NCBI RefSeq assembly: GCF_005281835.1
Contig: NZ_RZIS01000001.1
Coordinates: 1,004,840 to 1,068,839, forward strand
From: Vibrio profundi
GTDB lineage: Bacteria; Pseudomonadota; Gammaproteobacteria; Enterobacterales; Vibrionaceae
DNA: 64,000 nt
Reading direction: 5' to 3'
The position numbers and the translations under genes were made by a program. Shown here one piece after another: positions 1-11,950 of this stretch (position 1 is its first letter; each line of letters opens with the position of its first letter). Under the pieces are notes generated by a model. The model was not told the origin of the DNA and made no database searches. It worked only from the letters and a program-made list of their open reading frames with translations.

Positions 1-1
1 C

Positions 2-1063
2 GTTCGTGAACCATTGGGTGTCATTGCTGGAATTATCCCTTGGAACTCTCCGTTGTACCTGACAGCCATTAAGATAGCGCCAGCACTTGCAGCAGGTAAT
101 ACGGTAGTACTTAAGCCTTCAGAACATGCGTCAGCAACATTGTTAGAGCTTGGCCGACTGGTGCTTGAGGCGGGTTTCCCTCCGGGTGCTGTCAACGTCA
201 TTACTGGGTTCGGTTTACCTTGTGGATCTGCGTTAACTCGCCATCCACTGGTTCGCAAGATTGCATTTACTGGCGGTAGCGAAAGTTCAAAGCATGTAAT
301 TAGAAACTCAGCAGAAAATTACGCCAAACTATCGCTGGAGCTAGGCGGAAAATCGCCGAATATCATCTTCAACGATGCCAATATCGACAGTGCTGTGAAT
401 GGTGCCGTAGCAGGTATTTTTGCCGCCGCAGGTCAAAGCTGTGTCTCTGGCTCTCGTTTATTAGTCCAGCAAGATATTTATGAAGAGTTTGTGGCTAAGT
501 TGGCTGCTCGCGCCGAACGAATTGTGATAGGCGACCCATCGAAAGTGGAAACGGAAATGGGCCCTATGGCTACCCAAGCTCAGCTCGAAATTGTAGAACG
601 CTATGTCGATATAGCGCTAACGGAAGGCGCTAAACTGCGCACTGGCGGCAAGCGTCCCGACATTACTCCTGGATGGTATTACACACCAACCATTTTAGAG
701 TGTACCGATCATAACGCGACAGTTGTTCAGGAAGAAATTTTTGGTCCTGTTGCTACGGTCATTCCATTTTCTGATGAAGCTGAAGCATTGAAACTCGCCA
801 ATGACAGTAAATACGGACTGGCTGCAGGCATCTGGACTGAAAACTTAGCTAAAGCTCACCGAATGATCAAAGGCATCCGTTCAGGAATTGTCTGGGTAAA
901 CACTTATAGAGCAATCTCCGCTTCCGCTCCAATTGGTGGTTATGGTCAAAGTGGCTATGGAAGAGAATGTGGCAGCGATTCTATCAATGAGTTCACTCAA
1001 CTGAAATCGGTTTGGATCAATACCTCCTCAGAGCCGATGGCTGACCCATTTACTATGCGTTAA
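2..1063 (+). CDS. Aldehyde dehydrogenase, 5' truncated by window edge
   Basis: NAD(P)-dependent aldehyde dehydrogenase superfamily member; the reading frame is open to base 2, so the start lies outside the window. Visible signatures are the Rossmann region with PWNSP, the LELGGKS motif carrying the general-base glutamate, and GQSCVSGSR carrying the catalytic cysteine, followed by EEIFGPV. About 353 residues are present of a usual 480-500, so roughly the first 130 residues are missing. It is followed after 13 bp by the flavin reductase gene, so it belongs to the same operon. The substrate cannot be read from sequence. By context it may oxidise a semialdehyde released by a flavin-dependent ring-opening oxygenase. 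The family is certain; the role is inference. Confidence 0.9.
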   Translation, partial: VREPLGVIAGIIPWNSPLYLTAIKIAPALAAGNTVVLKPSEHASATLLELGRLVLEAGFPPGAVNVITGFGLPCGSALTRHPLVRKIAFTGGSESSKHVIRNSAENYAKLSLELGGKSPNIIFNDANIDSAVNGAVAGIFAAAGQSCVSGSRLLVQQDIYEEFVAKLAARAERIVIGDPSKVETEMGPMATQAQLEIVERYVDIALTEGAKLRTGGKRPDITPGWYYTPTILECTDHNATVVQEEIFGPVATVIPFSDEAEALKLANDSKYGLAAGIWTENLAKAHRMIKGIRSGIVWVNTYRAISASAPIGGYGQSGYGRECGSDSINEFTQLKSVWINTSSEPMADPFTMR

Positions 1064-1076
1064 GAAAGGAATCAAC

Positions 1077-1595
1077 ATGACAACACAACAACAAATCGAC
1101 CAAGCCGTTTCGCCTGAATTGTATAAAAACATCATGGGTCAGTTTCCAACAGGCGTGACTGTTATTACGGCATATAACGATCTTGGTGACGTGGTAGGTT
1201 TTACTGCCAGTGCGTTTAGCGCGCTATCTATGGATCCTGCTTTGGTTTTGGTTTGCCCTAGCTACACCTCGGATTCCTATCCGGTTATTCGTGATACTCA
1301 AAAATTTGCAATCCACATATTGGCTGATGATCAACAGGGCGTTGCTTATCAGTTTGCCAAAAAGGGTATTGATAAATCCGAAGGGTTGAACATCAAACAA
1401 AGCAAACATGGTGTACCTGTTATTGAAGGTGCCTTGGCTGTCCTGGAATGTACCTTGTGGAATGACTACCCAGGAGGGGACCATGCCATTTTGGTTGGTC
1501 AAGTCGTGAATGCTGAACTCGCAAATACAGAACAAACTCATCCTTTACTTTACTGCCGTAGCAAAATGAGCTCATTGCCCAATATGAACGAATAG
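1077..1595 (+). CDS. Flavin reductase (HpaC-like), two-component monooxygenase partner
   Basis: A 172-residue protein of the flavin reductase-like (split-barrel FMN-binding) family. Such proteins reduce FMN or FAD with NAD(P)H and hand the reduced flavin to a separate oxygenase. Family signatures are FPTGVTVITA near residue 25, GFTASAFSALSMDPALVLVC around 46-65, and the C-terminal DHAILVGQV stretch. AGGA lies 7 bp upstream of the ATG. The partner oxygenase is not in the window and probably lies upstream of the truncated aldehyde dehydrogenase gene. RibB at the operon end could raise flavin supply for this enzyme. Family assignment is strong; the oxygenase substrate is unknown. Confidence 0.88.
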   Translation: MTTQQQIDQAVSPELYKNIMGQFPTGVTVITAYNDLGDVVGFTASAFSALSMDPALVLVCPSYTSDSYPVIRDTQKFAIHILADDQQGVAYQFAKKGIDKSEGLNIKQSKHGVPVIEGALAVLECTLWNDYPGGDHAILVGQVVNAELANTEQTHPLLYCRSKMSSLPNMNE

Positions 1596-1677
1596 AGGAG
1601 TTATGTGGCCTCGATAAATATTCCAGAGAAGCAATGCACGTAGAGATTAAATTGAAATAGGCAGTGGGAGATTTTTG

Positions 1678-3126
1678 GTGAAATTATTGGACTCAAGCTT
1701 ACTGAAGCAGACTTGCTACGTTGCTGGACAATGGGTAGCAGCAGAAGATGGCGCCACGGCACCTGTGTATAACCCATCCACCGGCGACATAGTCGCTTAT
1801 GTCCCTGAACTAGGTCAGAAAGAGACATTGTCAGCGATTGAGGCGGCAGAGCAAGCGCAAAAGTTATGGAAGAAAAAAACGGCTAAAGAGCGCTCAGTCG
1901 TCCTGAAAAGTTGGTATCAACTGATTATCGATAATAGAGACGATCTTGCGTCGATTTTAACCACTGAGCAAGGTAAGCCATTTACGGAAGCAAAAGGTGA
2001 AATCGCATACGCGGCGAGTTTCATTGAGTGGTTTGCAGAAGAAGCAAAGCGCAGCTATGGCGAGGTCATTCCAAGCCACAAACCTAACTCGCGTCTTGTA
2101 GTCAGTAAGGAGCCAATTGGCGTTGTGGGTGCAATCACACCATGGAATTTCCCTGCTGCCATGATTACAAGAAAGTGCGGGCCTGCTTTCGCTGCGGGTT
2201 GCGCAGTAGTGTTGAAGCCAGCACCTGAAACACCACTTACTGCATTTGCACTTGCGGTACTTGCAGAAAGGGCAGGGATACCATCAGGTTTGTTTAACGT
2301 GATTACAGGCAACCCTGTTGAGATCGGGGGTGCACTGACTAAAAGTAAAGTCGTTAAGAAGATTTCATTCACAGGGTCTACCGCAATAGGCAAGTTATTG
2401 ATGGAGCAATCAGCTTCAACGGTAAAGAAAATGTCACTAGAGCTGGGTGGTAATGCCCCATTTATTGTTTTTGATGATGCAGATCTAGATGCCGCGGTAG
2501 ATGGCGTAATGATCGCAAAATTTAGAAATGCGGGTCAAACCTGCGTGTGTGCTAACCGTTTGTATGTACATGACACGGTTTACGAGGAGTTTGCAGAAAA
2601 GTTGATTTCGCGAGTTGCTGAGTTACGCGTAGCGGATGGTTTTTCCTCCGGGGCAACGATGGGCCCGTTAATAAATCAGGCTGCAGTACAGAAAATGCAA
2701 AGGCATATTGATGACGCCATCTCCAAAGGTGCAAAACAAGCCTTTGGTCAAGCTCAGCCTGCCGGGACCAATTTCTTTCCTCCCCAAGTGTTAACTGAAG
2801 TTAATGACGACATGCTGGTGGCTCGAGAAGAAACTTTTGGCCCGCTAGCAGCTCTGTTTAGATTCAAGTCTGATGATGAAGTTATTGCCCGTGCTAACGA
2901 TACCGATTCAGGTCTAGCGGCCTACGCCTACACCGGTTCATTACAGCGTGCATGGCGAGTGAGCGAGGAGCTTGAATCAGGCATGGTGGGAATTAACGAG
3001 GGGCTTATCTCAACTGAGGTTGCACCTTTTGGCGGAGTAAAAGAGTCTGGCCTTGGCCGAGAAGGAGCACGCCAAGGGCTTGATGATTACTTAGAAACGA
3101 AATACGTCATGATGGGCGGCTTATAG
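1678..3126 (+). CDS. gabD: Succinate-semialdehyde dehydrogenase (GabD type)
   Basis: A 482-residue cytosolic dehydrogenase that oxidises succinate semialdehyde to succinate with NAD(P)+. It is full length and shows the SSADH-type features TEQGKPFTEAKGEI, ITPWNFPAAMITRK, SFTGSTAIGK, SLELGGNAPF with the catalytic Glu, and NAGQTCVCANR with the active-site Cys and neighbouring Cys. I chose GTG at 1678 rather than TTG at 1675 because GGGAG at 1666-1670 is then spaced 7 nt away. It is the third gene of the operon, 82 bp after the flavin reductase. The pathway therefore probably ends at succinate. Substrate specificity is inferred from family resemblance; other semialdehydes remain possible. Confidence 0.85.
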   Translation: MKLLDSSLLKQTCYVAGQWVAAEDGATAPVYNPSTGDIVAYVPELGQKETLSAIEAAEQAQKLWKKKTAKERSVVLKSWYQLIIDNRDDLASILTTEQGKPFTEAKGEIAYAASFIEWFAEEAKRSYGEVIPSHKPNSRLVVSKEPIGVVGAITPWNFPAAMITRKCGPAFAAGCAVVLKPAPETPLTAFALAVLAERAGIPSGLFNVITGNPVEIGGALTKSKVVKKISFTGSTAIGKLLMEQSASTVKKMSLELGGNAPFIVFDDADLDAAVDGVMIAKFRNAGQTCVCANRLYVHDTVYEEFAEKLISRVAELRVADGFSSGATMGPLINQAAVQKMQRHIDDAISKGAKQAFGQAQPAGTNFFPPQVLTEVNDDMLVAREETFGPLAALFRFKSDDEVIARANDTDSGLAAYAYTGSLQRAWRVSEELESGMVGINEGLISTEVAPFGGVKESGLGREGARQGLDDYLETKYVMMGGL

Positions 3127-3169
3127 GCCCTAAAGGCTACATAGAATTAGAAATTTAAAGGAAAAGGTA

Positions 3170-3544
3170 ATGAGCGATAAATTCGAAGAAGGTTTAGCTA
3201 TACGTCGTCAGGTGCTTGGCGCTGAGTATGTTGATTCGTCTATTGAGAATGCTACGGATTTTACAATGCCAATGCAGGAGTTAGTCACTAAGTACTGCTG
3301 GGGAGAAGTATGGGGGCGTGACACGTTACCCCTTAAAACCCGAAGTATGATTAACCTCGCAATGATCACTGCATTGAATCGTCCACACGAGTTGAAATTG
3401 CACGTTCGTGGCGCTTTGAACAACGGCTGTACTACAGAAGAAATTCGAGAAGTATTGTTACAAACCGCCATTTATTGTGGCGTCCCTGCGGCTATCGACG
3501 CCTTCCGTACAGCAAAAGAAGTGATTGATGAGTACGAGCGCTAA
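3170..3544 (+). CDS. Carboxymuconolactone decarboxylase-family protein
   Basis: A 124-residue all-helical protein of the CMD/AhpD superfamily, the usual length for PcaC-type members. Seen are RSMINLAMITALNR and the HVRGALNNGCTTEEIREVLLQ block, then IYCGVPAAIDAFRTA near the C-terminus, which matches the PcaC-like branch. The AhpD CxxC pair is absent, so peroxidase activity is unlikely. GGAAAAGG lies just upstream of the ATG, 43 bp after the semialdehyde dehydrogenase gene. In this operon it may decarboxylate or isomerise a ring-fission intermediate. Its actual reaction is not known to me. Confidence 0.85.
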   Translation: MSDKFEEGLAIRRQVLGAEYVDSSIENATDFTMPMQELVTKYCWGEVWGRDTLPLKTRSMINLAMITALNRPHELKLHVRGALNNGCTTEEIREVLLQTAIYCGVPAAIDAFRTAKEVIDEYER

Positions 3545-3611
3545 GGCTTACTAGCGTGGTTTAAGGGTTTTAGACAGTAGTAAATAGGAATATCGCATAA
3601 AGGAGTAAGGT

Positions 3612-4202
3612 ATGTTGCATAAAAAGATTAACTTTTGTTCACAGTGCGGAGGTGACAAGGTCCTAATGCAGGTACCTCCTGGCGATACACATCAACGACC
3701 GGTGTGTCAGGACTGCTCTCATGTGGTATATCAAAACCCGACGGTAATAGCAGGTTGTATCATCGAGCACGAAGGTAAGTTTTTGCTCGGAAAAAGGGCG
3801 ATTCAACCGATGAAAGGGAAATGGAGTATCCCTGCAGGCTTTATGGAGAACGATGAGACTGTAGAGCAAGCTGCTGTTCGAGAAGTGCTTGAAGAAACAG
3901 GTGCAACGGTTGATGTGCTAGGGCCTTATTCGATTTTTAGCGTACCGCAAATGAACCAAGTTTATATTATCTTCCGCGCGAGGTTTGTGAGCTTTTCACA
4001 ACCATTTGGTGATGAAACTGAAGAAGTGGACTTTGTTGCTAAAGAAGAAGTGCCTTGGGGAGAGCTGACTTATCCGGCGATAGGTCAAATATTAAGTCGG
4101 TATATCAACGAAGAAGATTACGGCCAATTTGGCTTATACATGGGGTGTTATGAACAAGGACTCGTGCACCCATTTGGTAATGCTAGCCCTTGCTTGAATT
4201 AG
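3612..4202 (+). CDS. Nudix hydrolase with N-terminal zinc ribbon
   Basis: A 196-residue protein with a small zinc ribbon (Cys9, Cys12, Cys32, Cys35) followed by a Nudix domain. The Nudix box starts at Gly76 and reads G-x5-E-x7-REVLEETG with all metal-binding glutamates present. Zinc-ribbon Nudix enzymes of this size commonly cleave NADH, FAD or ADP-ribose-like dinucleotides. AAAGGAG lies about 6 bp before the ATG. Between an SSADH operon and ribB, a role in FAD/FMN or NAD turnover is plausible but not shown. Confidence 0.87.
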   Translation: MLHKKINFCSQCGGDKVLMQVPPGDTHQRPVCQDCSHVVYQNPTVIAGCIIEHEGKFLLGKRAIQPMKGKWSIPAGFMENDETVEQAAVREVLEETGATVDVLGPYSIFSVPQMNQVYIIFRARFVSFSQPFGDETEEVDFVAKEEVPWGELTYPAIGQILSRYINEEDYGQFGLYMGCYEQGLVHPFGNASPCLN

Positions 4203-4244
4203 ATTACACATAGAACAAACGCAAAACAGATCAGAGGACATAAC

Positions 4245-4910
4245 ATGGCGATTAGTGATATCGAAGCGATCATTGAAGATATTCGATTAGGAAAAATGGT
4301 TATCTTGATGGATGATGAAGGTCGAGAAAATGAAGGCGATCTTGTTATGGCTGCCGAGTGTGTAACACCTGAACACATAAATTTTATGGCGCGGAAAGGC
4401 TGTGGTCTGATTTGTTTAACATTAACCGCTGAGCGCTGTGCCCAACTTGAATTACCTATGATGGTTGAAAACAGTACTGACCCTCAAGGTACTGGGTTTA
4501 CTGTGTCAATTGAAGCTGCAGAAGGTGTGACTACCGGTATATCGGCTCATGATCGCGCCCATACGGTTCTTACCGCAATTCGTAAGAATGCTAAGCCGTT
4601 AGACTTAACTCGCCCTGGGCATATCTTTCCTTTAAAAGCGCGCGACGGAGGTGTACTTGTAAGAGAAGGGCATACAGAAGCTGGGTGCGACTTAGCGCGC
4701 CTCGCGGGGTTTGAACCTGCTAGTGTGATTGTCGAGATTATGAATGAAGACGGCACAATGGCAAGGCGACCTGATCTAGAAGTTTATGCTCAAGAGCACG
4801 GGTTAAAACTTGGGCTGATTTCTGACTTGGTGGAGTATAGAAAACGTATCGAAAAACCAGTCTCGCTCCATACAAATAGGTGGCTTGACCTAGATAGCGT
4901 TGCAAGTTGA
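4245..4910 (+). CDS. ribB: 3,4-dihydroxy-2-butanone-4-phosphate synthase
   Basis: A 221-residue RibB that converts ribulose 5-phosphate to 3,4-dihydroxy-2-butanone 4-phosphate plus formate in riboflavin biosynthesis. The acidic catalytic loop [16 protein letters not shown] is at about residues 22-37, and [13 protein letters not shown] is in the C-terminal third. There is no GTP cyclohydrolase II domain, so this is a stand-alone enzyme. Only 42 bp separate it from the Nudix gene and I see no FMN-riboswitch leader there. It is probably an extra, pathway-linked copy that boosts flavin for the upstream monooxygenase system; that is inference. Confidence 0.9.
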   Translation: MAISDIEAIIEDIRLGKMVILMDDEGRENEGDLVMAAECVTPEHINFMARKGCGLICLTLTAERCAQLELPMMVENSTDPQGTGFTVSIEAAEGVTTGISAHDRAHTVLTAIRKNAKPLDLTRPGHIFPLKARDGGVLVREGHTEAGCDLARLAGFEPASVIVEIMNEDGTMARRPDLEVYAQEHGLKLGLISDLVEYRKRIEKPVSLHTNRWLDLDSVAS

Positions 4911-5056
4911 TGACTTATTGTCTTGATCTCTTATAGAAACTGCCTATTTGTCCCAATGGAGTGCCCGAATCGATAGAGTCTTATATTCAATCTGACGCCA
5001 TTATATTTGGGATGTATATTGTTATTGTTAATCTCGAGTTTAGGTTAACTAGATGG

Positions 5057-5097
5057 CAATAAGTGGTGCTCGATTTATAGCATCACCATCCTTATTG
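5057..5097. terminator. Weak stem-loop between convergent genes
   Basis: CAATAAG (5057-5063) pairs with CTTATTG (5091-5097), and GGTG pairs with CACC inside. It sits between the ends of ribB and the phosphopantetheinyl transferase gene. The T-run is short on both sides, so terminator function is uncertain. The rest of the 279-bp gap shows nothing clear. Confidence 0.35.
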
Positions 5098-5189
5098 TTT
5101 GGCCCTATATAGCTAGTCAGGCTTTTGTCTAAGTATGTTGTCGAACTGTCGATTTGTAATAGTTAGTCGTCGATAACAACATTGCTAAT

Positions 5190-5924
5190 TCAATACTTCA
5201 CATAGCAAAATGTTAAACAACTTTGGTATTGTTCTAGATATTGATATTGGCAGTGTATGGTGTCCAAGCTGTGCCCTGATAGGTTTAGTTTGATGTTGCT
5301 GGTAAACGTAAGCGCGTGGTTATCAATATCAATCAGTGATACTGAATGAAAGTCCAAAAGACTCGTTGTTTTATTAGAAATGGCTTTGTATATGGACTCT
5401 TTAGCCGAGAACAGTAACGTGATCGCGAGTTCTTCTGCTAACCCAAATGCTCTCATCAAATGAAGTTCTTCATCGTCAGCTACCATTGCCTTAATATCCT
5501 TGACTACAGACTCATCAATTTTGTGTTGAACATCGATTCCTAGTTCCATTGGGTCATCTGGCAATACGCCGCATGCGACCGCTAGGTTTTTGGAGTGGGA
5601 AATGGAGCCTGTGAATTGACTAGGCCACTTTGGGCGGCGATCTGCATTTATCGGAAGTCGAGGCCTGCCAAGTCCATGTTTATCCATCACTTTACCCGCC
5701 AAGTGTCGGCCTGCTAAAAATTCGGCTTTTCTCTGAGTTACTGCCACTTTGATAGAGTCAGGTAGATGTATGTCAAATGCTTCAAATAACTCATCAAAAT
5801 AGTGGTTTGGGTTGAACTCTACTAATAGGGCTTCAATACAATTTCCCTCTATGAGTAAAGGCACGCTAATTGGTGCTTTTACAAACTCGCGACTGTTGTT
5901 AGAAAGAGGGGAGTTACTTTTCAT
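5190..5924 (-). CDS. 4'-phosphopantetheinyl transferase (Sfp/EntD type)
   Basis: A 244-residue phosphopantetheinyl transferase that converts apo carrier domains to the holo form using CoA. Diagnostic motifs are the RRPKWPSQFTGSISHS region (96-111), GIDVQ with the Mg-binding Asp (129-133) and FSAKESIYK (172-180). It is divergent from the import operon across a 241-bp promoter region with a Fur-like box, so it is probably iron-regulated with the siderophore genes. Its likely targets are the four T domains of the two NRPSs in this window. The ribosome-binding site is weak (AGAGAAA). EntD is the closest well-known type. Confidence 0.9.
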   Translation of the reverse strand: MKSNSPLSNNSREFVKAPISVPLLIEGNCIEALLVEFNPNHYFDELFEAFDIHLPDSIKVAVTQRKAEFLAGRHLAGKVMDKHGLGRPRLPINADRRPKWPSQFTGSISHSKNLAVACGVLPDDPMELGIDVQHKIDESVVKDIKAMVADDEELHLMRAFGLAEELAITLLFSAKESIYKAISNKTTSLLDFHSVSLIDIDNHALTFTSNIKLNLSGHSLDTIHCQYQYLEQYQSCLTFCYVKY

Positions 5925-6045
5925 TTTTGTTTTCTCTGATTGCTTTATAAATTGATGCTATCGCGTAAATGCCATATTTGTAGATTGATTTAGCCTAACC
6001 CTCTAAATAGTAAGGAAAAACCAGAACGCTGTACATGATAATCTA

Positions 6046-6064
6046 AATGAAAATTGTTTGCATT
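6046..6064. promoter_or_regulatory. Fur-box-like site, PPTase / siderophore-import divergent promoter
   Basis: AATGAAAATTGTTTGCATT matches 15 of 17 fixed positions of an AATGANAATNATTNTCATT-type Fur pattern by hand comparison. It lies between the divergent phosphopantetheinyl transferase and FhuC-like genes and could control both. Confidence 0.65.
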
Positions 6065-6165
6065 TGGTAAGTTGCAAGTGTATAACAACTTTCTGTTAAT
6101 GATTTAGTGAATATGTATCTCATCCATTAAAGTTTAGTGAATGATATGTTTTTAAGGTTTTCGAT

Positions 6166-6944
6166 ATGCTAGCGGCAAAGGATCTGGGTTTTAAAGTGGG
6201 CGATAAAGCGTTGCTCAGTAAGTTCAACGCTTCATTTGAACAAGGGAAGATCTACGCTTTAGTGGGCCATAATGGTTCTGGTAAATCTACGTTACTCAAG
6301 CTTTTGGCGAAACAGCAATCACCCTCTGAAGGAACAATATCTTTATCGGATAAAGATATCGCAAAGTGGAATGATAAAGACTTTGCTCAGCACATTGCTT
6401 ATTTACCTCAGCACCTTCCTCCGACAGACAGCCTTTCCGGGCGTGACTTAGTTAGCTTTGGGCGTTATCCGTGGCATGGCTTATTAGGGCGTTTATCCAA
6501 ACAAGATCAAGAATACGTAGATCAAGCTCTGGAACATACTGGCACTTCGAAATACTCAGATCGTCTTGTGGATACACTTTCTGGAGGAGAACGCCAAAGA
6601 GTCTGGCTAGCGATGCTGTTGGCTCAGCGCACTAAGTATTTGCTTTTAGATGAACCTTTATCTGCATTGGACATCGGCCATCAAATAGAAATGCTTACAC
6701 TCATAAAAACGCTCAGTCAGTCACTAAATCTAGGCGTAATTATCGTCATCCACGATATCAATATGGCCGCACGCTTTTGTGACCATATTATCGCGATGCA
6801 TTCTGGAGAGTTGCTTGTAGAAGGGACGGTAGAGGCTGTTTTTAAAGAAGAGCAGCTGAAGAATATTTACGGGATTCCAATGCATATTACTCAGCACCCT
6901 GCTGGGTACCCTGTTGCTATGCCTGGCGATGTGGAGCCAGCTTA

Positions 6945-6945
<1 letters not shown>
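6166..6945 (+). CDS. Ferric-siderophore ABC importer ATPase (FhuC-like)
   Basis: A 259-residue cytoplasmic ATPase of the FecE/FhuC type that powers uptake of ferric hydroxamates across the inner membrane. It has Walker A GHNGSGKST (about 34-42), the signature LSGGERQRVWLA and Walker B YLLLDEPLSALD. AAGG lies 8 bp before the ATG. Its stop overlaps the start of the binding-protein gene (TAATG), giving a tight C-D-B operon. The neighbouring N-monooxygenase and NRPSs support hydroxamate specificity. Confidence 0.9.
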
Positions 6946-9817
<2,872 letters not shown>

Positions 9818-9854
9818 TACGTTAAGACAAAAGATTAGATACAGAAAAATAGGG

Positions 9855-9874
9855 GTAGGGAGTTCGCTTCCTAC
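9855..9874 (+). terminator. UUCG tetraloop hairpin after import operon
   Basis: GTAGGGAG pairs with CTTCCTAC (one G-T pair) across a TTCG tetraloop, 37 bp after the permease stop. No T-run follows, so it may stabilise or process the 3' end instead of acting as a classic intrinsic terminator. Confidence 0.45.
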
Positions 9875-9897
9875 ATTAAGATTGTTCGTTTCTTTAT

Positions 9898-9912
9898 TGA
9901 TAATGATAATCA
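9898..9912. promoter_or_regulatory. Fur-box-like site upstream of exporter-NRPS operon
   Basis: TGATAATGATAATCA fits the 7-1-7 Fur pattern TGATAATNATTATCA with one mismatch in the arms. It is 31 bp before the exporter start and probably controls the exporter, MbtH and NRPS genes. Confidence 0.75.
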
Positions 9913-9943
9913 CAATTAAAATTATTCATATGGTGTTATCAGG

Positions 9944-11599
9944 ATGGGATTAATCCTATTACTGGCAGAGAAGCAAAAAAAGGCTCTGTCGTTTGTGATT
10001 TTATTGAGTGTAACCAGTGCTTTTTTGAGTGTAGGGGTAATTGCTTTTATCCAACATAAATTGTTGGATGGAGCCAATTCATTAGTCGGCACTTTAGTTG
10101 AATTCAGCTTGCTGTTATTAGCGTTGCTCGTGAGTGCAACGATCGCACAAGTATCTTTGCATAAGCTTGGGCATAAGTTCGTCTATAACAAGCGACGTGA
10201 ATTGGTTGCGCAGTTACTTAATACTGATATTGAACAAGTCGAAAAGGTGGGGAGTGCGGGAGTTCTGGCTTCTCTGAATACGGATGTAAGAAACATCACC
10301 ATTGCGTTCGTCCACCTACCAGAATTGGTGTATGGCTTGGTCCTTACTTTTGTTGCACTTGCTTACTTGGCAATTTTGTCGGCATCACTGTTTTTCGTGA
10401 GTGTACTGATGTTGTCGTTAACTGGTGTGATTGGCTACGTGTTGGTGACTAAAATTACTAAGCATGTAAAGCAAGTTAGAGAATACGACGATAAGCTTTA
10501 TTACGACTACCAATCATTGATTGAAGGGCGTAAAGAATTATCTTTGAACCCGTTCAGAGCTAAGCGCTATTTCGACGAAGAGTTTTCAGTCAATGCTGAA
10601 GGTTATCGAAATGAAGTGACCAAAGCCGATATTTTGAATGGCTTTGCGGCGAATATGGCCAATACCGTAGTACTTGCATTGATAGGCTTAAACTTTTATC
10701 TCGCGACGGGCCTTGGTTGGGCGAGCATTGAAGTAGCGTCTACGTTTGCGTTGGTCGTTTTGTTCATGCGTACTCCTTTAATGTCTGCTGTGGGTTCGAT
10801 TCCAACGCTAGTCACCGCCAATATCTCTATTAAGAAGCTTAATTCTTTATCGTTAAGTGAAAGCCGCTCATTAGAACCGAAGTCCGCTCAAAACCAGTCG
10901 TTTGATTCGTTAGCTTTGAAACAAGTAACGTATCGCTATCAAGCTGATGGAGACGACGAGTCATTCGCTGTTGGCCCTATAGATTTTGATATCAAACGCG
11001 GTGAACACATTTTTATTATTGGAGGAAATGGCAGCGGTAAATCGACATTCGCACGTTTATTAACGGGTTTATATCGACCACATTCGGGAGCGGTATTCGT
11101 TGATGATAGCGAAGTATTACAGTCAAGTTGGCAGGATTACCGACATCAGTTTTCTTCAGTTTTTAGCGACTTCCATTTATTCCACCAGATAGTTGACGGC
11201 GAGGGACAAGATATCTCGGATGTTGAGATAAATGAGTGGATGGTGCGCCTTGAAATGTCGCACAAAGTACAACATGACAACGGCAAGTTAAGTGATGTCC
11301 GTTATTCCCAAGGTCAGCGAAAACGTCTTGCATTACTGATGGCTGTTATCGAAAAGCGTGGCTGTATTTTACTCGATGAGTGGGCCGCGGATCAGGATCC
11401 AAGATTCCGAAAATTATTTTATCGTCAATTATTACCTTTACTTAAAGAGCGAGGCGTTACCGTTATCGCTATCACTCATGATGATGCTTATTTTGATGCC
11501 GCAGATCGGATTTTCAAAATGAATACAGGTCAATTGATTGAGTTGAGTAAAGGGGATTTATCTCAAGCGCATCAAGCACTCGAAAGTGTCGTCGCTTAG
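9944..11599 (+). CDS. Siderophore-exporting ABC transporter, PvdE/SyrD-like
   Basis: A 551-residue fused exporter: six predicted membrane helices (about 1-290), then a nucleotide-binding domain. It shows Walker A GGNGSGKST, the unusual signature YSQGQRKRLAL, Walker B CILLDEWAADQDP and the H-loop ITHDD. The SxGQRKRLA signature and DEWAADQDP are typical of the cyclic-peptide/siderophore exporter group that includes PvdE. It probably moves the peptide siderophore or an acylated precursor from the cytoplasm to the periplasm. It is first in the Fur-box operon that continues with mbtH and the NRPSs. The ribosome-binding site is poor: AGG abuts the ATG. Confidence 0.9.
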   Translation: MGLILLLAEKQKKALSFVILLSVTSAFLSVGVIAFIQHKLLDGANSLVGTLVEFSLLLLALLVSATIAQVSLHKLGHKFVYNKRRELVAQLLNTDIEQVEKVGSAGVLASLNTDVRNITIAFVHLPELVYGLVLTFVALAYLAILSASLFFVSVLMLSLTGVIGYVLVTKITKHVKQVREYDDKLYYDYQSLIEGRKELSLNPFRAKRYFDEEFSVNAEGYRNEVTKADILNGFAANMANTVVLALIGLNFYLATGLGWASIEVASTFALVVLFMRTPLMSAVGSIPTLVTANISIKKLNSLSLSESRSLEPKSAQNQSFDSLALKQVTYRYQADGDDESFAVGPIDFDIKRGEHIFIIGGNGSGKSTFARLLTGLYRPHSGAVFVDDSEVLQSSWQDYRHQFSSVFSDFHLFHQIVDGEGQDISDVEINEWMVRLEMSHKVQHDNGKLSDVRYSQGQRKRLALLMAVIEKRGCILLDEWAADQDPRFRKLFYRQLLPLLKERGVTVIAITHDDAYFDAADRIFKMNTGQLIELSKGDLSQAHQALESVVA

Positions 11600-11645
11600 A
11601 TCGTATATAAAAAACAAAATAAAAAGAAAGTTAGTTGAGGAACCC

Positions 11646-11858
11646 ATGAGTATAGATAGCCCAAATACAGAGTTTACCGTTGTTCTTAATGCTCAAGAGC
11701 AATACAGCATTTGGCCAACATACCACCCAGTACCAAACGGATGGAGTGAAGTTGGTGTTAAAGGTAATAAAGAACTTTGCTTAGAGCACATTCGAAAGGT
11801 TTGGACAGATATGCGCCCTAAAAGTTTAAGAGACGCATTAGAAGCGCTACCAAACTAA
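11646..11858 (+). CDS. MbtH-family NRPS accessory protein
   Basis: A 70-residue protein of exactly the usual MbtH size. Conserved features are NAQEQYSIWP, VPNGWSEVG and IRKVWTDMRPKSL, including the invariant tryptophans. MbtH proteins bind adenylation domains and help fold or activate them. I chose ATG at 11646, which has GAGG six bases upstream; the longer frame from 11586 overlaps the exporter and adds a basic, non-family extension. It lies 92 bp before the first NRPS, its likely partner. Confidence 0.95.
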   Translation: MSIDSPNTEFTVVLNAQEQYSIWPTYHPVPNGWSEVGVKGNKELCLEHIRKVWTDMRPKSLRDALEALPN

Positions 11859-11950
11859 ACACTTTTCCCTTTATAGCTTGCACCTCCCTGTTCATATATC
11901 GCGTATGAGCAGAGGTTTTCTGCACTCTAAATTTGTCTCTAGGTAACAAA

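Noticed and set aside
5029..5040. GTATATTGTTAT as a further copy of the shared operator core
   Set aside because: Lacks AT in the first two core positions, and lies between unrelated convergent genes.
11586..11645. Longer N-terminus for the MbtH protein
   Set aside because: Overlaps the exporter end, adds a basic tail not seen in MbtH, and ATG 11646 has a proper GAGG.
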